A DNA stretch of 64,000 bases from Pedobacter psychrophilus (GTDB lineage: Bacteria; Bacteroidota; Bacteroidia; Sphingobacteriales; Sphingobacteriaceae). The translations under genes and the position numbers were made by a program. Positions 27,724-34,644 of the stretch are shown here, piece after piece (position 1 is the stretch's first letter; each line of letters begins with the position of its first letter). The stretch spans positions 186,001 through 250,000 of the forward strand of contig NZ_LWHJ01000031.1 of the NCBI RefSeq assembly GCF_001652725.1, in the 5' to 3' direction. The notes below the pieces were generated by a model that was not told where the DNA came from, did not search any database, and worked only from the letters and a program-made list of their open reading frames with translations.

Positions 27724-28279
27724 TTTTATTCCTCTCTTTCTGATTTTGGGTTGTGAAAGCCAGAATCAGAAGATAGTATTAAACGAGATAAAAAACAGCA
27801 GTGAAGCTGGTTTCCATAGCGTAAATGGTTTGATGTTTAAAAATAATCAACCTTACACAGGATATATTTTTTCCTTCTATGCTCAAACTAATGATACTCT
27901 AGAAGTTACAGGTTATTATTTAGGCAAAGAACATGGAAACTGGAGAAAATATAGTGTGAATGGAACTAAAACAGAAAGTCGTTTTTTTGTAAACGGATTC
28001 AAAGAAGGTGAACTAAAAGCTTGGTGGCCAGATGGAAGAAAAAAACTGCACTATCATTTCCAAAATAATGAGTATGAAGGGAATTATAAAGAATGGAACT
28101 ACCAGGGTCAGCTTACGTTGAATCTTAATTACCATAAAGGTTATGAAGAAGGTGTTGAACAAATGTTTTATGATGATGGTAAGGTAAGGGCAAATTACAT
28201 CATCAAAAACGGAAGAAGATTTGGTTTATTAGGGACAAAAAATTGCACCAATGTATCGGACAGTATTTTTAAAAATTAG
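27695..28279 (+). CDS. MORN-variant repeat lipoprotein (YwqK-like)
   Basis: The protein begins with a lipoprotein signal (VQFLINFIPLFLILGC) and then has MORN-variant repeats: GYYLGKEHGNWRKYSVNGTK, GFKEGELKAWWPDGRK, EYEGNYKEWNYQG and GYEEGVEQMFYDDGK. Such YwqK-type repeat proteins are often labelled antitoxin-like, but no toxin is present and an envelope role is more likely here. The ATG at 27695 is chosen for the clean signal; an ATG at 27680 is also in frame. Either start overlaps the end of the YHYH gene, and the C terminus overlaps the SCO1 start by 29 bases. Confidence 0.78.
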   Translation: MVRQVQFLINFIPLFLILGCESQNQKIVLNEIKNSSEAGFHSVNGLMFKNNQPYTGYIFSFYAQTNDTLEVTGYYLGKEHGNWRKYSVNGTKTESRFFVNGFKEGELKAWWPDGRKKLHYHFQNNEYEGNYKEWNYQGQLTLNLNYHKGYEEGVEQMFYDDGKVRANYIIKNGRRFGLLGTKNCTNVSDSIFKN

Positions 28280-28904
28280 CTTCATTTGTTTTCTTTTTTC
28301 TTTTTTGGCTTGTGCCGATATTGATAAAACGGAAAAGCTGCCTTACTATAACAAACCTGATTTTACGCCTCTATTTTTAAAAACCACTGAAGAAGTAAAT
28401 CTAAAAGTAACACATCAAATTGCCGATTTTTCTTGTGTTGATCAGTATGGAAAAACCATTACCCAACAAGACATCAATGGAAAAATACATATAGCCAGCT
28501 TCATTTTTACAAGTTGTGGTAGCATTTGCCCAACCATTACTAAAAACATGAAATTACTGCAAAACGAGTTTAAGAATGATCATAATTTAGTGATGTTATC
28601 TTACAGCGTAACACCTTGGATTGATGATGTAGAAAGATTAAAAATTTATGCCCAAGTCAATAAAATTGATGCTCCTAATTGGCATTTACTCACAGGTAAA
28701 AAAGCTGAAATTTATAAATTAGCCCGTCAATCTTATTTTGCAGAAGAAGATTTAGGTTTCACCAAAGACAGTACTCAATTTCTGCATACTGAGCATATTT
28801 TATTGGTTGATAAAAATAAAAGAATTCGAGGTATTTATAACGGAACTTTAGAATTAGAAGCTCAGCAGTTAGTTAAAGACATTAAAGCTTTAGAAAAAGA
28901 ATAA
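28251..28904 (+). CDS. SCO1/SenC family copper chaperone lipoprotein
   Basis: SCO proteins deliver copper to the CuA site of cytochrome c oxidase or act as thiol reductases in the envelope. This 217-aa protein has a lipoprotein signal ending FLAC21, the thioredoxin fold and the copper-binding CxxxC (C89-GSI-C93 in FTSCGSICPTI). The downstream His in FLHTEHILLVD completes the site. It ends the ECF sigma operon and is closed by a hairpin terminator. The last 91 bases are duplicated at 29990-30080 beyond the RAYT element. Confidence 0.93.
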   Translation: MYRTVFLKISFICFLFSFLACADIDKTEKLPYYNKPDFTPLFLKTTEEVNLKVTHQIADFSCVDQYGKTITQQDINGKIHIASFIFTSCGSICPTITKNMKLLQNEFKNDHNLVMLSYSVTPWIDDVERLKIYAQVNKIDAPNWHLLTGKKAEIYKLARQSYFAEEDLGFTKDSTQFLHTEHILLVDKNKRIRGIYNGTLELEAQQLVKDIKALEKE

Positions 28905-28906
28905 TA

Positions 28907-28937
28907 AAAGCTCAGAATTTAAAAAATTCTGAGCTTT
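28907..28937 (+). terminator. Terminator hairpin between SCO1 and the pruA fragment
   Basis: AAAGCTCAGAATTT and AAATTCTGAGCTTT pair perfectly over 14 bp around a three-base loop. The symmetric A and T flanks allow it to work in both directions for the convergent SCO1 and pruA ends. A near-identical copy lies at 30083-30114. Confidence 0.85.
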
Positions 28938-28952
28938 AAATCTTTAATTATA

Positions 28953-29087
28953 TTATTCTTTATCCAAAAATGGATAACGATAATCAATTGGAGGATTAAA
29001 AGTTTCTTTGATTGTATGTGGAGAAACCCAACGTAAAAGATTGATCATTGCTCCAGCTTTATCATTAGTTCCGGAACCTCTAGCGCC
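28953..29087 (-). pseudogene. 3' fragment of pruA (duplicated)
   Basis: On the minus strand this encodes the last ~45 residues of delta-1-pyrroline-5-carboxylate dehydrogenase, starting at GARGSGTNDKAGAMINLL and ending DYRYPFLDKE. It matches the intact gene at 30130-31764 except for one change (His for Arg in SPRTIKET) and several synonymous differences. Upstream it is cut by the RAYT element at GCGCC/TCTAGCT. The open frame that continues into the element is an accident of the junction and not a gene. Confidence 0.92.
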
Positions 29088-29094
29088 TCTAGCT

Positions 29095-29124
29095 GTTCGA
29101 CATGTTCCGCAGGGCATGTCGAAC
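29095..29124 (+). repeat. REP-like palindrome 1
   Basis: Arms GTTCGACATG and CATGTCGAAC flank a 10-base centre TTCCGCAGGG. The loop is GC-rich in contrast to the AT-rich surroundings. It is the exact inverse of copy 3. Confidence 0.9.
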
Positions 29125-29194
29125 TTTAAATAAAAAGGATTTGTAATCCTCAATTCCCACTTGTAATTCAATTTAAAAAAGCCAATATTTATCC

Positions 29195-29332
29195 ATGGCT
29201 TTCGCTTACAGAATATACGACCAGAAAGGAGTTTATTTCATCAACTGTACTGTAAACCAGTGGTTTATGTGTTTACAAGGAAGGATTTATGCTGTTCGAC
29301 ATGTTCCGAAAGGCATGTCGAACTTTAAATAA
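29195..29332 (+). pseudogene. Truncated RAYT 5' end from a tandem duplication
   Basis: From the ATG at 29195 the frame reads MAFAYRIYDQKGVYFINCTV, nearly identical to the start of the intact transposase at 29394. It then shifts frame after NQW through a one-base loss, runs into palindrome 2 and stops at 29332 after 45 residues. No HUH motif or catalytic Tyr is present, so it cannot be an active transposase. It is the product of a ~199-bp tandem duplication of the element's left end. Confidence 0.88.
29294..29323 (+). repeat. REP-like palindrome 2
   Basis: The same arms as palindrome 1 (GTTCGACATG, CATGTCGAAC), with a changed centre TTCCGAAAGG. It marks the start of the second unit of the internal ~199-bp tandem duplication. 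Confidence 0.9.
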
Positions 29333-29393
29333 AAAGGATTTGCAATCCTCAATTCCCATTTGTAATTCAACTTAAAAAAGCCAATATTTATCC

Positions 29394-29924
29394 ATGGCTT
29401 TCGCTTACAGAATATACGACCAGAAAGGAATTTATTTCATCACCTGTACTGTAAACCAGTGGGTTGATGTGTTTACACGAAAAGATTATATAGATATTTT
29501 ATTAGAAAGTTTGATTTACTGCCAAAAACACAAAGGGTTAAAAATATTCTCATGGGTGGTAATGACTAATCATATCCATCTGATCATAGGCACTAATAAA
29601 GATAATCTCAGTGACATCATTAGAGACTTTAAAAAATATACATCTACTAAAATCACTTTAGCCATTACAAATAATCAAAAGGAAAGTAGAAAAAATTGGA
29701 TGCTATGGCTCTTAAAAAAAGAAGATTATATTTTATTTTGGCAAGAAGGATATCATGGAGAAGAAATCACCAGTCTGGATTTTTTCAATACAAAGCAAGA
29801 TTATATTCATCTCAACCCTGTTAGAGCAGGTTTGGTTGAGAAAGAGGAAGAATATTTATATAGTAGTTGTGGTCAGCTATATGGAATAAGAAATAGTATG
29901 CTGGAACTTACCAGTTTTGTTTAG
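29394..29924 (+). CDS. REP-associated tyrosine transposase (Y1 transposase, RAYT)
   Basis: This 176-aa protein is a single-domain Y1 transposase of the IS200/RAYT superfamily, which nicks single-stranded DNA at REP hairpins. The HUH metal motif is VVMTNHIHLII (H60, H62). The catalytic Tyr region is KQDYIHLNPVRAGLV, with Y137 as the likely nucleophile. The N-terminal YRIYDQKGIYFITCTVN strand is typical of the family. It is flanked by inverted REP palindromes and lies in a duplication of the SCO1-pruA junction. Only one intact transposase gene is present, as usual for RAYTs, which are thought to be domesticated or single-copy movers of REPs. Confidence 0.92.
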   Translation: MAFAYRIYDQKGIYFITCTVNQWVDVFTRKDYIDILLESLIYCQKHKGLKIFSWVVMTNHIHLIIGTNKDNLSDIIRDFKKYTSTKITLAITNNQKESRKNWMLWLLKKEDYILFWQEGYHGEEITSLDFFNTKQDYIHLNPVRAGLVEKEEEYLYSSCGQLYGIRNSMLELTSFV

Positions 29925-29950
29925 CGGATTGCAAATCCACATTATTCAAA

Positions 29951-29980
29951 GTTCGACATGCCCTGCGGAACATGTCGAAC
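29951..29980 (-). repeat. REP-like palindrome 3, inverted relative to copies 1 and 2
   Basis: Arms GTTCGACATG and CATGTCGAAC flank the centre CCCTGCGGAA, the reverse complement of copy 1. It lies about 26 bases after the transposase stop, next to the second inner hairpin GGATTGCAAATCC. Confidence 0.9.
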
Positions 29981-29986
29981 AGCTTT

Positions 29987-30080
29987 TGGAAATAAAAGGA
30001 TTCGAGGTATATACAACGGAACTTTAGAATTAGAAGCTCAGCAATTAGTTAAAGACATTAAAACTTTAGAAAAAGAATAA
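29987..30080 (+). pseudogene. SCO1 3' fragment (duplicated)
   Basis: The frame encodes NKRIRGIYNGTLELEAQQLV and then KDIKTLEKE before a stop, matching the last residues of the intact SCO1 gene ending at 28904. There is one amino-acid change (Thr for Ala) and four synonymous differences. It has no start or signal of its own and is joined directly to the right end of the RAYT element. Confidence 0.9.
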
Positions 30081-30264
30081 TAAAAGCTCAGAATTTTAAA
30101 AAATTCTGAGCTTTAAATCTTTAATTATATTACTCTTTATCCAAAAATGGATAACGATAATCAATCGGAGGATTAAAAGTTTCTTTGATTGTACGTGGAG
30201 AAACCCAACGTAAAAGATTGATCATTGCTCCTGCTTTATCATTAGTTCCAGAACCTCTAGCGCC
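29990..30264. repeat. Right copy of the ~275-bp direct repeat flanking the RAYT element
   Basis: This copy has the SCO1 3' fragment, the terminator and the intact pruA 3' end. It is offset by 1176 bases from the left copy, and by 1177 after a one-base insertion in the terminator loop. The spacer between the two genes has no substitutions. Confidence 0.93.
30083..30114 (-). terminator. Terminator hairpin downstream of pruA
   Basis: AAAGCTCAGAATTT pairs with AAATTCTGAGCTTT around a four-base loop. This is the copy used by the intact pruA gene. It differs from the left copy by one extra T in the loop region. Confidence 0.85.
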
Positions 30265-31764
30265 ACCAAATGGTTGCTGACCAACAACTGCTCCTGTACA
30301 TTTATCGTTGATATAAAAATTACCCGCACAGTTTTTTAGTTTATCTGAAGCTAATTCTATCGCATAGCGATCCTGAGAAAAAATTGCTCCAGTTAAAGCA
30401 TAAGGCGAAGTTTCGTCAATCAGTGTTAAAGTTTTCTCAAAATCTTTATCCTCATAAACATAAATGGTTAAAACTGGTCCAAATAATTCTTCGCACATGG
30501 TGGTATATTTTGGATCATTGGCTACAATAATGGTTGGCTCTATAAAATAACCTACCGATTTATCATAATTACCACCGCAAATGATTTCTACATTTTTATC
30601 AGCTTTAGCTTGATCAATATATTTAGCTAGTTTATCAAATGATTTCTCATCGATAACGGCATTGATAAAATTCCCAAAATCTTCAGTTGGTCCCATTTTA
30701 AAAGAAGCAATATCTTTCAACATCATTTCTTTCATTTGTGGCCAAAGAGATTTAGCAATGTAGCTACGAGATGCAGCAGAGCATTTTTGTCCTTGATATT
30801 CAAAAGCACCTCTCACAATTCCGGTTGATGCGGCTTTCCAATCTGCAGATGGATGAACAAGGATAAAATCTTTACCACCAGTTTCACCAACTATTCTTGG
30901 GTAGCTTTTATATTTATGGATGTTGGTTCCAATTGTTTTCCAAATGTGCTGAAAAACAGCTGTAGAACCCGTAAAATGTATTCCCGCAAAATCAGGATGG
31001 TTAAAAATAACTTCCCCAACTTCTGGCCCATCGGCATAAATCAAGTTGATAACGCCATCAGGAACACCAGCTTCCTTAAAAATTTTCATGATTACATTAG
31101 CAGCATAAACTTGCGTATCGGCGGGTTTCCAAACCACCACATTGCCCATTAAGGCACAAGAAGCAGGTAAATTTCCAGCTATAGCTGTGAAATTAAAAGG
31201 AGTTAAAGCAAATATAAATCCTTCTAAAGGGCGTTGTTCTAATCTATTCCAAACTCCGCTTGGTGAAACTGGCGGTTGTTGCGCATAAATATCTGCTAAA
31301 TAGCTCACGTTAAACCGCAAGAAATCTATAAACTCGCAAGCTGCATCAATCTCTGCTTGAAAAGCATTTTTTGACTGACCTAACATGGTTGCTGCATTTA
31401 ATTCGTACCTATATTTTGTGGCAACTAAATCCGCAGCTTTTAAAAATATGGCTGCTCTGTGCTCCCATCCCAAATTTTCCCAATTTGCTTTTGCCGCTAA
31501 AGCAGCATCAATAGCTTGTTTAACATGACTTTTATCACCATAATTAAAACATCCTAAAACATGTTTATGATCATGTGGAGGACGCAATGCGACTTTATTT
31601 TTTGTAGTAATTTCCTCACTACCAATATACATTGGGATATCAATCTCTTTATTTCTTGCTTCCACTAAAGCGTCTTTTAATAAAGCTCTTTCTTTGGTAT
31701 TAGGGGCATAACTATAAATTGGTTCGTTGGTTGGTGTTGGAACCTTAAAAAATCCTTTAAGCAT
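30130..31764 (-). CDS. pruA: L-glutamate gamma-semialdehyde (delta-1-pyrroline-5-carboxylate) dehydrogenase
   Basis: PruA oxidises glutamate semialdehyde to glutamate with NAD in proline catabolism. The 544-aa protein has the family start KVPTPTNEPIYSYAPNTKE, the cofactor loop FTGSTAVFQHIW, the catalytic-region Glu in VGETGGKDF and the active Cys in YQGQKCSAASRSYI. The C terminus is GARGSGTNDKAGAMINLL through DKE. It corresponds to the stand-alone dehydrogenase of eukaryote/Bacteroidota type, not the bifunctional PutA. A proline dehydrogenase gene is not seen in the window. The 3' end is the intact member of the duplicated junction. Confidence 0.97.
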   Translation of the reverse strand: MLKGFFKVPTPTNEPIYSYAPNTKERALLKDALVEARNKEIDIPMYIGSEEITTKNKVALRPPHDHKHVLGCFNYGDKSHVKQAIDAALAAKANWENLGWEHRAAIFLKAADLVATKYRYELNAATMLGQSKNAFQAEIDAACEFIDFLRFNVSYLADIYAQQPPVSPSGVWNRLEQRPLEGFIFALTPFNFTAIAGNLPASCALMGNVVVWKPADTQVYAANVIMKIFKEAGVPDGVINLIYADGPEVGEVIFNHPDFAGIHFTGSTAVFQHIWKTIGTNIHKYKSYPRIVGETGGKDFILVHPSADWKAASTGIVRGAFEYQGQKCSAASRSYIAKSLWPQMKEMMLKDIASFKMGPTEDFGNFINAVIDEKSFDKLAKYIDQAKADKNVEIICGGNYDKSVGYFIEPTIIVANDPKYTTMCEELFGPVLTIYVYEDKDFEKTLTLIDETSPYALTGAIFSQDRYAIELASDKLKNCAGNFYINDKCTGAVVGQQPFGGARGSGTNDKAGAMINLLRWVSPRTIKETFNPPIDYRYPFLDKE

Positions 31765-31929
31765 AATCTTGAATTTTGGTAAAAGTTAAAGATAAGAATT
31801 TTGGTTTTAAACCTCCATTACCTTTCCTATTTTGACAAACATTAAATCATTGTAAATAGAATGTTATATAAGTGATTAACCCAAAATTTATAAACTCCTT
31901 GTTTTATATTTACACATAAAATTTATAAT

Positions 31930-32712
31930 ATGAAATTGAAATATATTTTTCCTGTTGCTACTATTATATTCGCTTTTACTTTGATTTCTTGGGGAGTTGT
32001 TGCTCATAGAAGCATTGGCAAAATTGCTGAAAACCATCTATCTATAAAAGCCAAGGCAACCGTTAAATTTTTGTTAGGAACAGAAGAAATGCCTTTAACA
32101 AGTACTTTTGCAGATGAAATTAGAAGTGATAACGCTTTTAGATATACTGCCCCATGGCATTACATTAATCTCCCTCAAGGATTAAACTATAAAGAATTTG
32201 TTTTAGCATTAAAAGCAGACACTTCAGAAAATGTATATAGTGCCTTATTAAAAATGCAAAAGGAAGTTAAAAATCCTAACAATACTAAAGACAAAAGAAC
32301 ATTTGCATTAAAAATGATAATCCATTTAGTTGGAGATTTACACCAACCAATGCATGTGAGCAGAGAAGAAGACCAAGGTGGAAATAAAATAAAAGTTAAA
32401 TTTCAGGGTAAAGAATCTAATTTACATTCTCTTTGGGACAGTGGTATTATAGATTACAACGGAAAAACTTATACCGAAATGGCGACCGCTTTAGATAACG
32501 TAAATGAAACAAAAATTAAGGAATGGCAGAACGATGATGTTTCAAAATGGTTATTTGAATCTTACCAAATTTCTTCTCAACTTTATAAAGAAGTAGAAGA
32601 AAACTCAAATTTAAACTATACCTATTATCCAAAACATTCTGAAATCTATAAAGAAAGAATTCAAAAAGCAGGGATTAGACTTGCAGGATTATTAAATACT
32701 TTGTTTAAATAA
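31930..32712 (+). CDS. S1/P1-type nuclease
   Basis: This 260-aa secreted nuclease belongs to the S1-P1 family, trinuclear zinc enzymes that cut single-stranded nucleic acids. After the signal peptide the mature N-terminal Trp of SWGVVAHRSIGKIA is a zinc ligand in the family. Other ligands are in PWHYINLPQ, HLVGDLHQPMHV and LHSLWDSGIID. All expected His/Asp positions are present, so the enzyme looks intact. It is predicted to be periplasmic or extracellular and to scavenge nucleotides. It stands alone, convergent with the methyltransferase-like gene. Confidence 0.93.
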   Translation: MKLKYIFPVATIIFAFTLISWGVVAHRSIGKIAENHLSIKAKATVKFLLGTEEMPLTSTFADEIRSDNAFRYTAPWHYINLPQGLNYKEFVLALKADTSENVYSALLKMQKEVKNPNNTKDKRTFALKMIIHLVGDLHQPMHVSREEDQGGNKIKVKFQGKESNLHSLWDSGIIDYNGKTYTEMATALDNVNETKIKEWQNDDVSKWLFESYQISSQLYKEVEENSNLNYTYYPKHSEIYKERIQKAGIRLAGLLNTLFK

Positions 32713-32741
32713 AAATATTTAAGCGATTGAATAATTGCTAG

Positions 32742-33473
32742 TTACCTAATCTTTTCATAAACTAAAAAGTGTTGTATTGGTAAAAATTCTTCTCTTTTAT
32801 AAAGCTTAAATCCATTGGCTTCCATTTCCTTATTAACTTGTTTCACACTCATTTTGTGCAACGGTTTGATGGCAATTTCTGGATCTTCTTCCCTATATTC
32901 TAACAATAAAATTTTTCCATTGGCTTTTAAAGCTTTGGCTAATGCCGATAACATTTCTTGTGGGTAAGCTAATTCATGATAAACATCAACCATTATAGCT
33001 AAATCAATTGAATTTGCCGGAAGATTAGGATTTTGTTCTGTTCCTTTTATCACCTCCACATTTTTAAAGACTTTTTCTTGTTGATTCTTTTTTAATAGCG
33101 TGATAAAATCATCCTGAATTTCAACGGCATAAACCTTCCCTTCCTTTACTTTTTGTGCAATTTTAAAACTATAATATCCACTGCCTGCACCAATATCTGC
33201 AACTACACTTTTATTATTTATGGGTAATTTATCCATAGCAAGAGTTGTATTTTCTTCCTCGTTTCTATTATTGCGTTCCAACCAACTTGCTCCAGAAGCA
33301 TCCATGACATAAGAAATCTCTCTTCCCTGGTAAATTTTACCTGTGCCATCTCTACTTGGAGTTCTATATTTGTAAATAGTATCAGTTTGATTTTTAGTTT
33401 TTTGTTTGTTGGTTTGCGTACAACCAATTTGGCTTATTAATAAGCTTAGAGCCAATAGTGTGTAATTTTTCAT
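32742..33473 (-). CDS. Exported SAM-dependent methyltransferase-like lipoprotein
   Basis: This 243-aa protein has a lipoprotein signal (LLALSLLISQIGC) followed by a class I methyltransferase domain. The SAM-binding motif I is VVADIGAGSGYYSFKIA, followed by VYAVEIQDDF and LAIMVDVYHELAYPQEML. The fold looks complete. SAM is not known to be available in the periplasm, so the activity, or the export, is puzzling. Either the signal is real and the protein has another role, or it remains cytoplasmic-facing. The neighbours give no hint of substrate. Confidence 0.82.
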   Translation of the reverse strand: MKNYTLLALSLLISQIGCTQTNKQKTKNQTDTIYKYRTPSRDGTGKIYQGREISYVMDASGASWLERNNRNEEENTTLAMDKLPINNKSVVADIGAGSGYYSFKIAQKVKEGKVYAVEIQDDFITLLKKNQQEKVFKNVEVIKGTEQNPNLPANSIDLAIMVDVYHELAYPQEMLSALAKALKANGKILLLEYREEDPEIAIKPLHKMSVKQVNKEMEANGFKLYKREEFLPIQHFLVYEKIR

Positions 33474-33588
33474 GGTTTTAGAATTCTTCTGTTAAATTAA
33501 TACTAAAAAAAGGAAAATGTTTTATTAGGCTTGTAGATAGTTATTGTAATACCTTTTATTTCTTAATTTTACCTGATAACCGTAGCTA

Positions 33589-34644
33589 GTGAAAATTTTT
33601 AGATTACTACTTTTTCCTTTTTCTCTCCTTTACGGAATCATTATTTTTTTTAGGAATAAACTTTACGATTGGAATATTTTTAAAAGTACCTCTTTTGATA
33701 TTCCTATAATTTCTGTCGGTAATTTAGAAGTTGGCGGTTCTGGGAAAACACCAATGGTAGAATATCTGATTTTACTTTTAAAAAACGATTTCAACTTATC
33801 TACTTTAAGTAGAGGTTACGGACGTAAAACAAAAGGTTTTAGATGGGTTAAACCTGATGATGATGCACTAGAAACTGGCGACGAACCTTTGCAAATAGCT
33901 AAAAAGTATAAAGATATCAATGTTGCCGTTTGCGAGGATAGGGTTTTTGGAATAAATAAAATCAAACAGACAAACGATTTGATTTTGATGGATGACGCAT
34001 TTCAACATAGAGCAGTTAAACCCGGTTTAAGTATTCTTCTGTTCGATTATCATCAAATTCAAAAACCTAAATTGCTATTACCAGCAGGTGATTATCGCGA
34101 AGATTTTTGTGAAAGAAAAAGAGCCAATATTATTGTCGTAACAAAGTGTCCACCAAACTTATCATCGGCCAAAAGGCAAAAAATTAAAGCGCATATTAAG
34201 CCTTTTGAACATCAAGAATTGTTTTTTTCTTTTATCAAATATGATGAACAATTACAAAAAATATCATCTTTTGATAAATTAAATATTGCCCAAATAACAG
34301 CCGAAACCACTGTTATATTATTGACAGGAATTGCCAAAACAGAACCCTTAATTACTGAAATAAAAAAATATACCCCTAAAATAATTCATCATGCTTATGC
34401 AGATCATCATGTTTTTACACAAAAAAATATGCTTAAACTTGCAACAGATTTTAATGAGTTAAAATCTGTTAAAAAAATAATCATCACAACAGAAAAAGAT
34501 GCGGTACGTTTAAACACCACACAGTTTGATAACATATTAAAAGATTTACCTATTTACAAATTGCCAATAACAGTTGGTTTTATAAATAACCAACAAGAAG
34601 AATTTAACAAATCGATAAAAAATTATGCTAAGCAATATATCTGA
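33589..34644 (+). CDS. lpxK: Tetraacyldisaccharide 4'-kinase
   Basis: LpxK phosphorylates the lipid A disaccharide at position 4', a late step of lipid A synthesis at the inner membrane. The 351-aa protein has an N-terminal membrane-associated helix (LLLFPFSLLYGIIIFF), the P-loop VGNLEVGGSGKTPMVEYL and LSRGYGRKTKGF. The catalytic-site stretch LILMDDAFQHRAVKPGLSI also matches. The start is GTG at 33589. It overlaps the purine nucleoside phosphorylase gene by 20 bases. Confidence 0.95.
   Translation: MKIFRLLLFPFSLLYGIIIFFRNKLYDWNIFKSTSFDIPIISVGNLEVGGSGKTPMVEYLILLLKNDFNLSTLSRGYGRKTKGFRWVKPDDDALETGDEPLQIAKKYKDINVAVCEDRVFGINKIKQTNDLILMDDAFQHRAVKPGLSILLFDYHQIQKPKLLLPAGDYREDFCERKRANIIVVTKCPPNLSSAKRQKIKAHIKPFEHQELFFSFIKYDEQLQKISSFDKLNIAQITAETTVILLTGIAKTEPLITEIKKYTPKIIHHAYADHHVFTQKNMLKLATDFNELKSVKKIIITTEKDAVRLNTTQFDNILKDLPIYKLPITVGFINNQQEEFNKSIKNYAKQYI

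Larger units (their letters stand above)
28814..29087. repeat. Left copy of a ~275-bp direct repeat flanking the RAYT element
   Basis: This segment covers the SCO1 3' end, the terminator and the last ~135 bases of a pruA copy. It aligns to 29990-30264 with ten substitutions and one indel. Here the SCO1 part belongs to the intact gene and the pruA part is a fragment. In the right copy the situation is reversed. Eight of the ten differences are synonymous in the relevant gene frame. Confidence 0.93.
29091..29984 (+). mobile_element. RAYT (REP-associated tyrosine transposase) element with inverted REP ends
   Basis: The element carries one intact Y1-type transposase gene and three 30-base REP-like palindromes. 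The outer palindromes at 29095-29124 and 29951-29980 are exact reverse complements of each other. Beyond the palindromes the ends continue as imperfect inverted repeats: each inner side has a second small hairpin of the type GGATT-TGC-AATCC. The outer four bases are AGCT on both sides. No short target duplication is seen; instead the flanks are a long diverged direct repeat. Confidence 0.85.

Noticed and set aside
27695-28279. Antitoxin of a toxin-antitoxin pair (YwqK label)
   Set aside because: The protein is a lipoprotein with MORN-type repeats inside an envelope operon and no toxin gene is adjacent.
28953-29171. 72-aa minus-strand frame as a gene
   Set aside because: It is the pruA 3' fragment joined by chance to REP sequence; the first ~28 residues are translated palindrome and element DNA.
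28814-30264. Ordinary target-site duplication by an insertion sequence
   Set aside because: The flanking repeats are ~275 bp, far longer than any usual target duplication. They differ mainly at synonymous sites, and Y1-type enzymes do not make target duplications.
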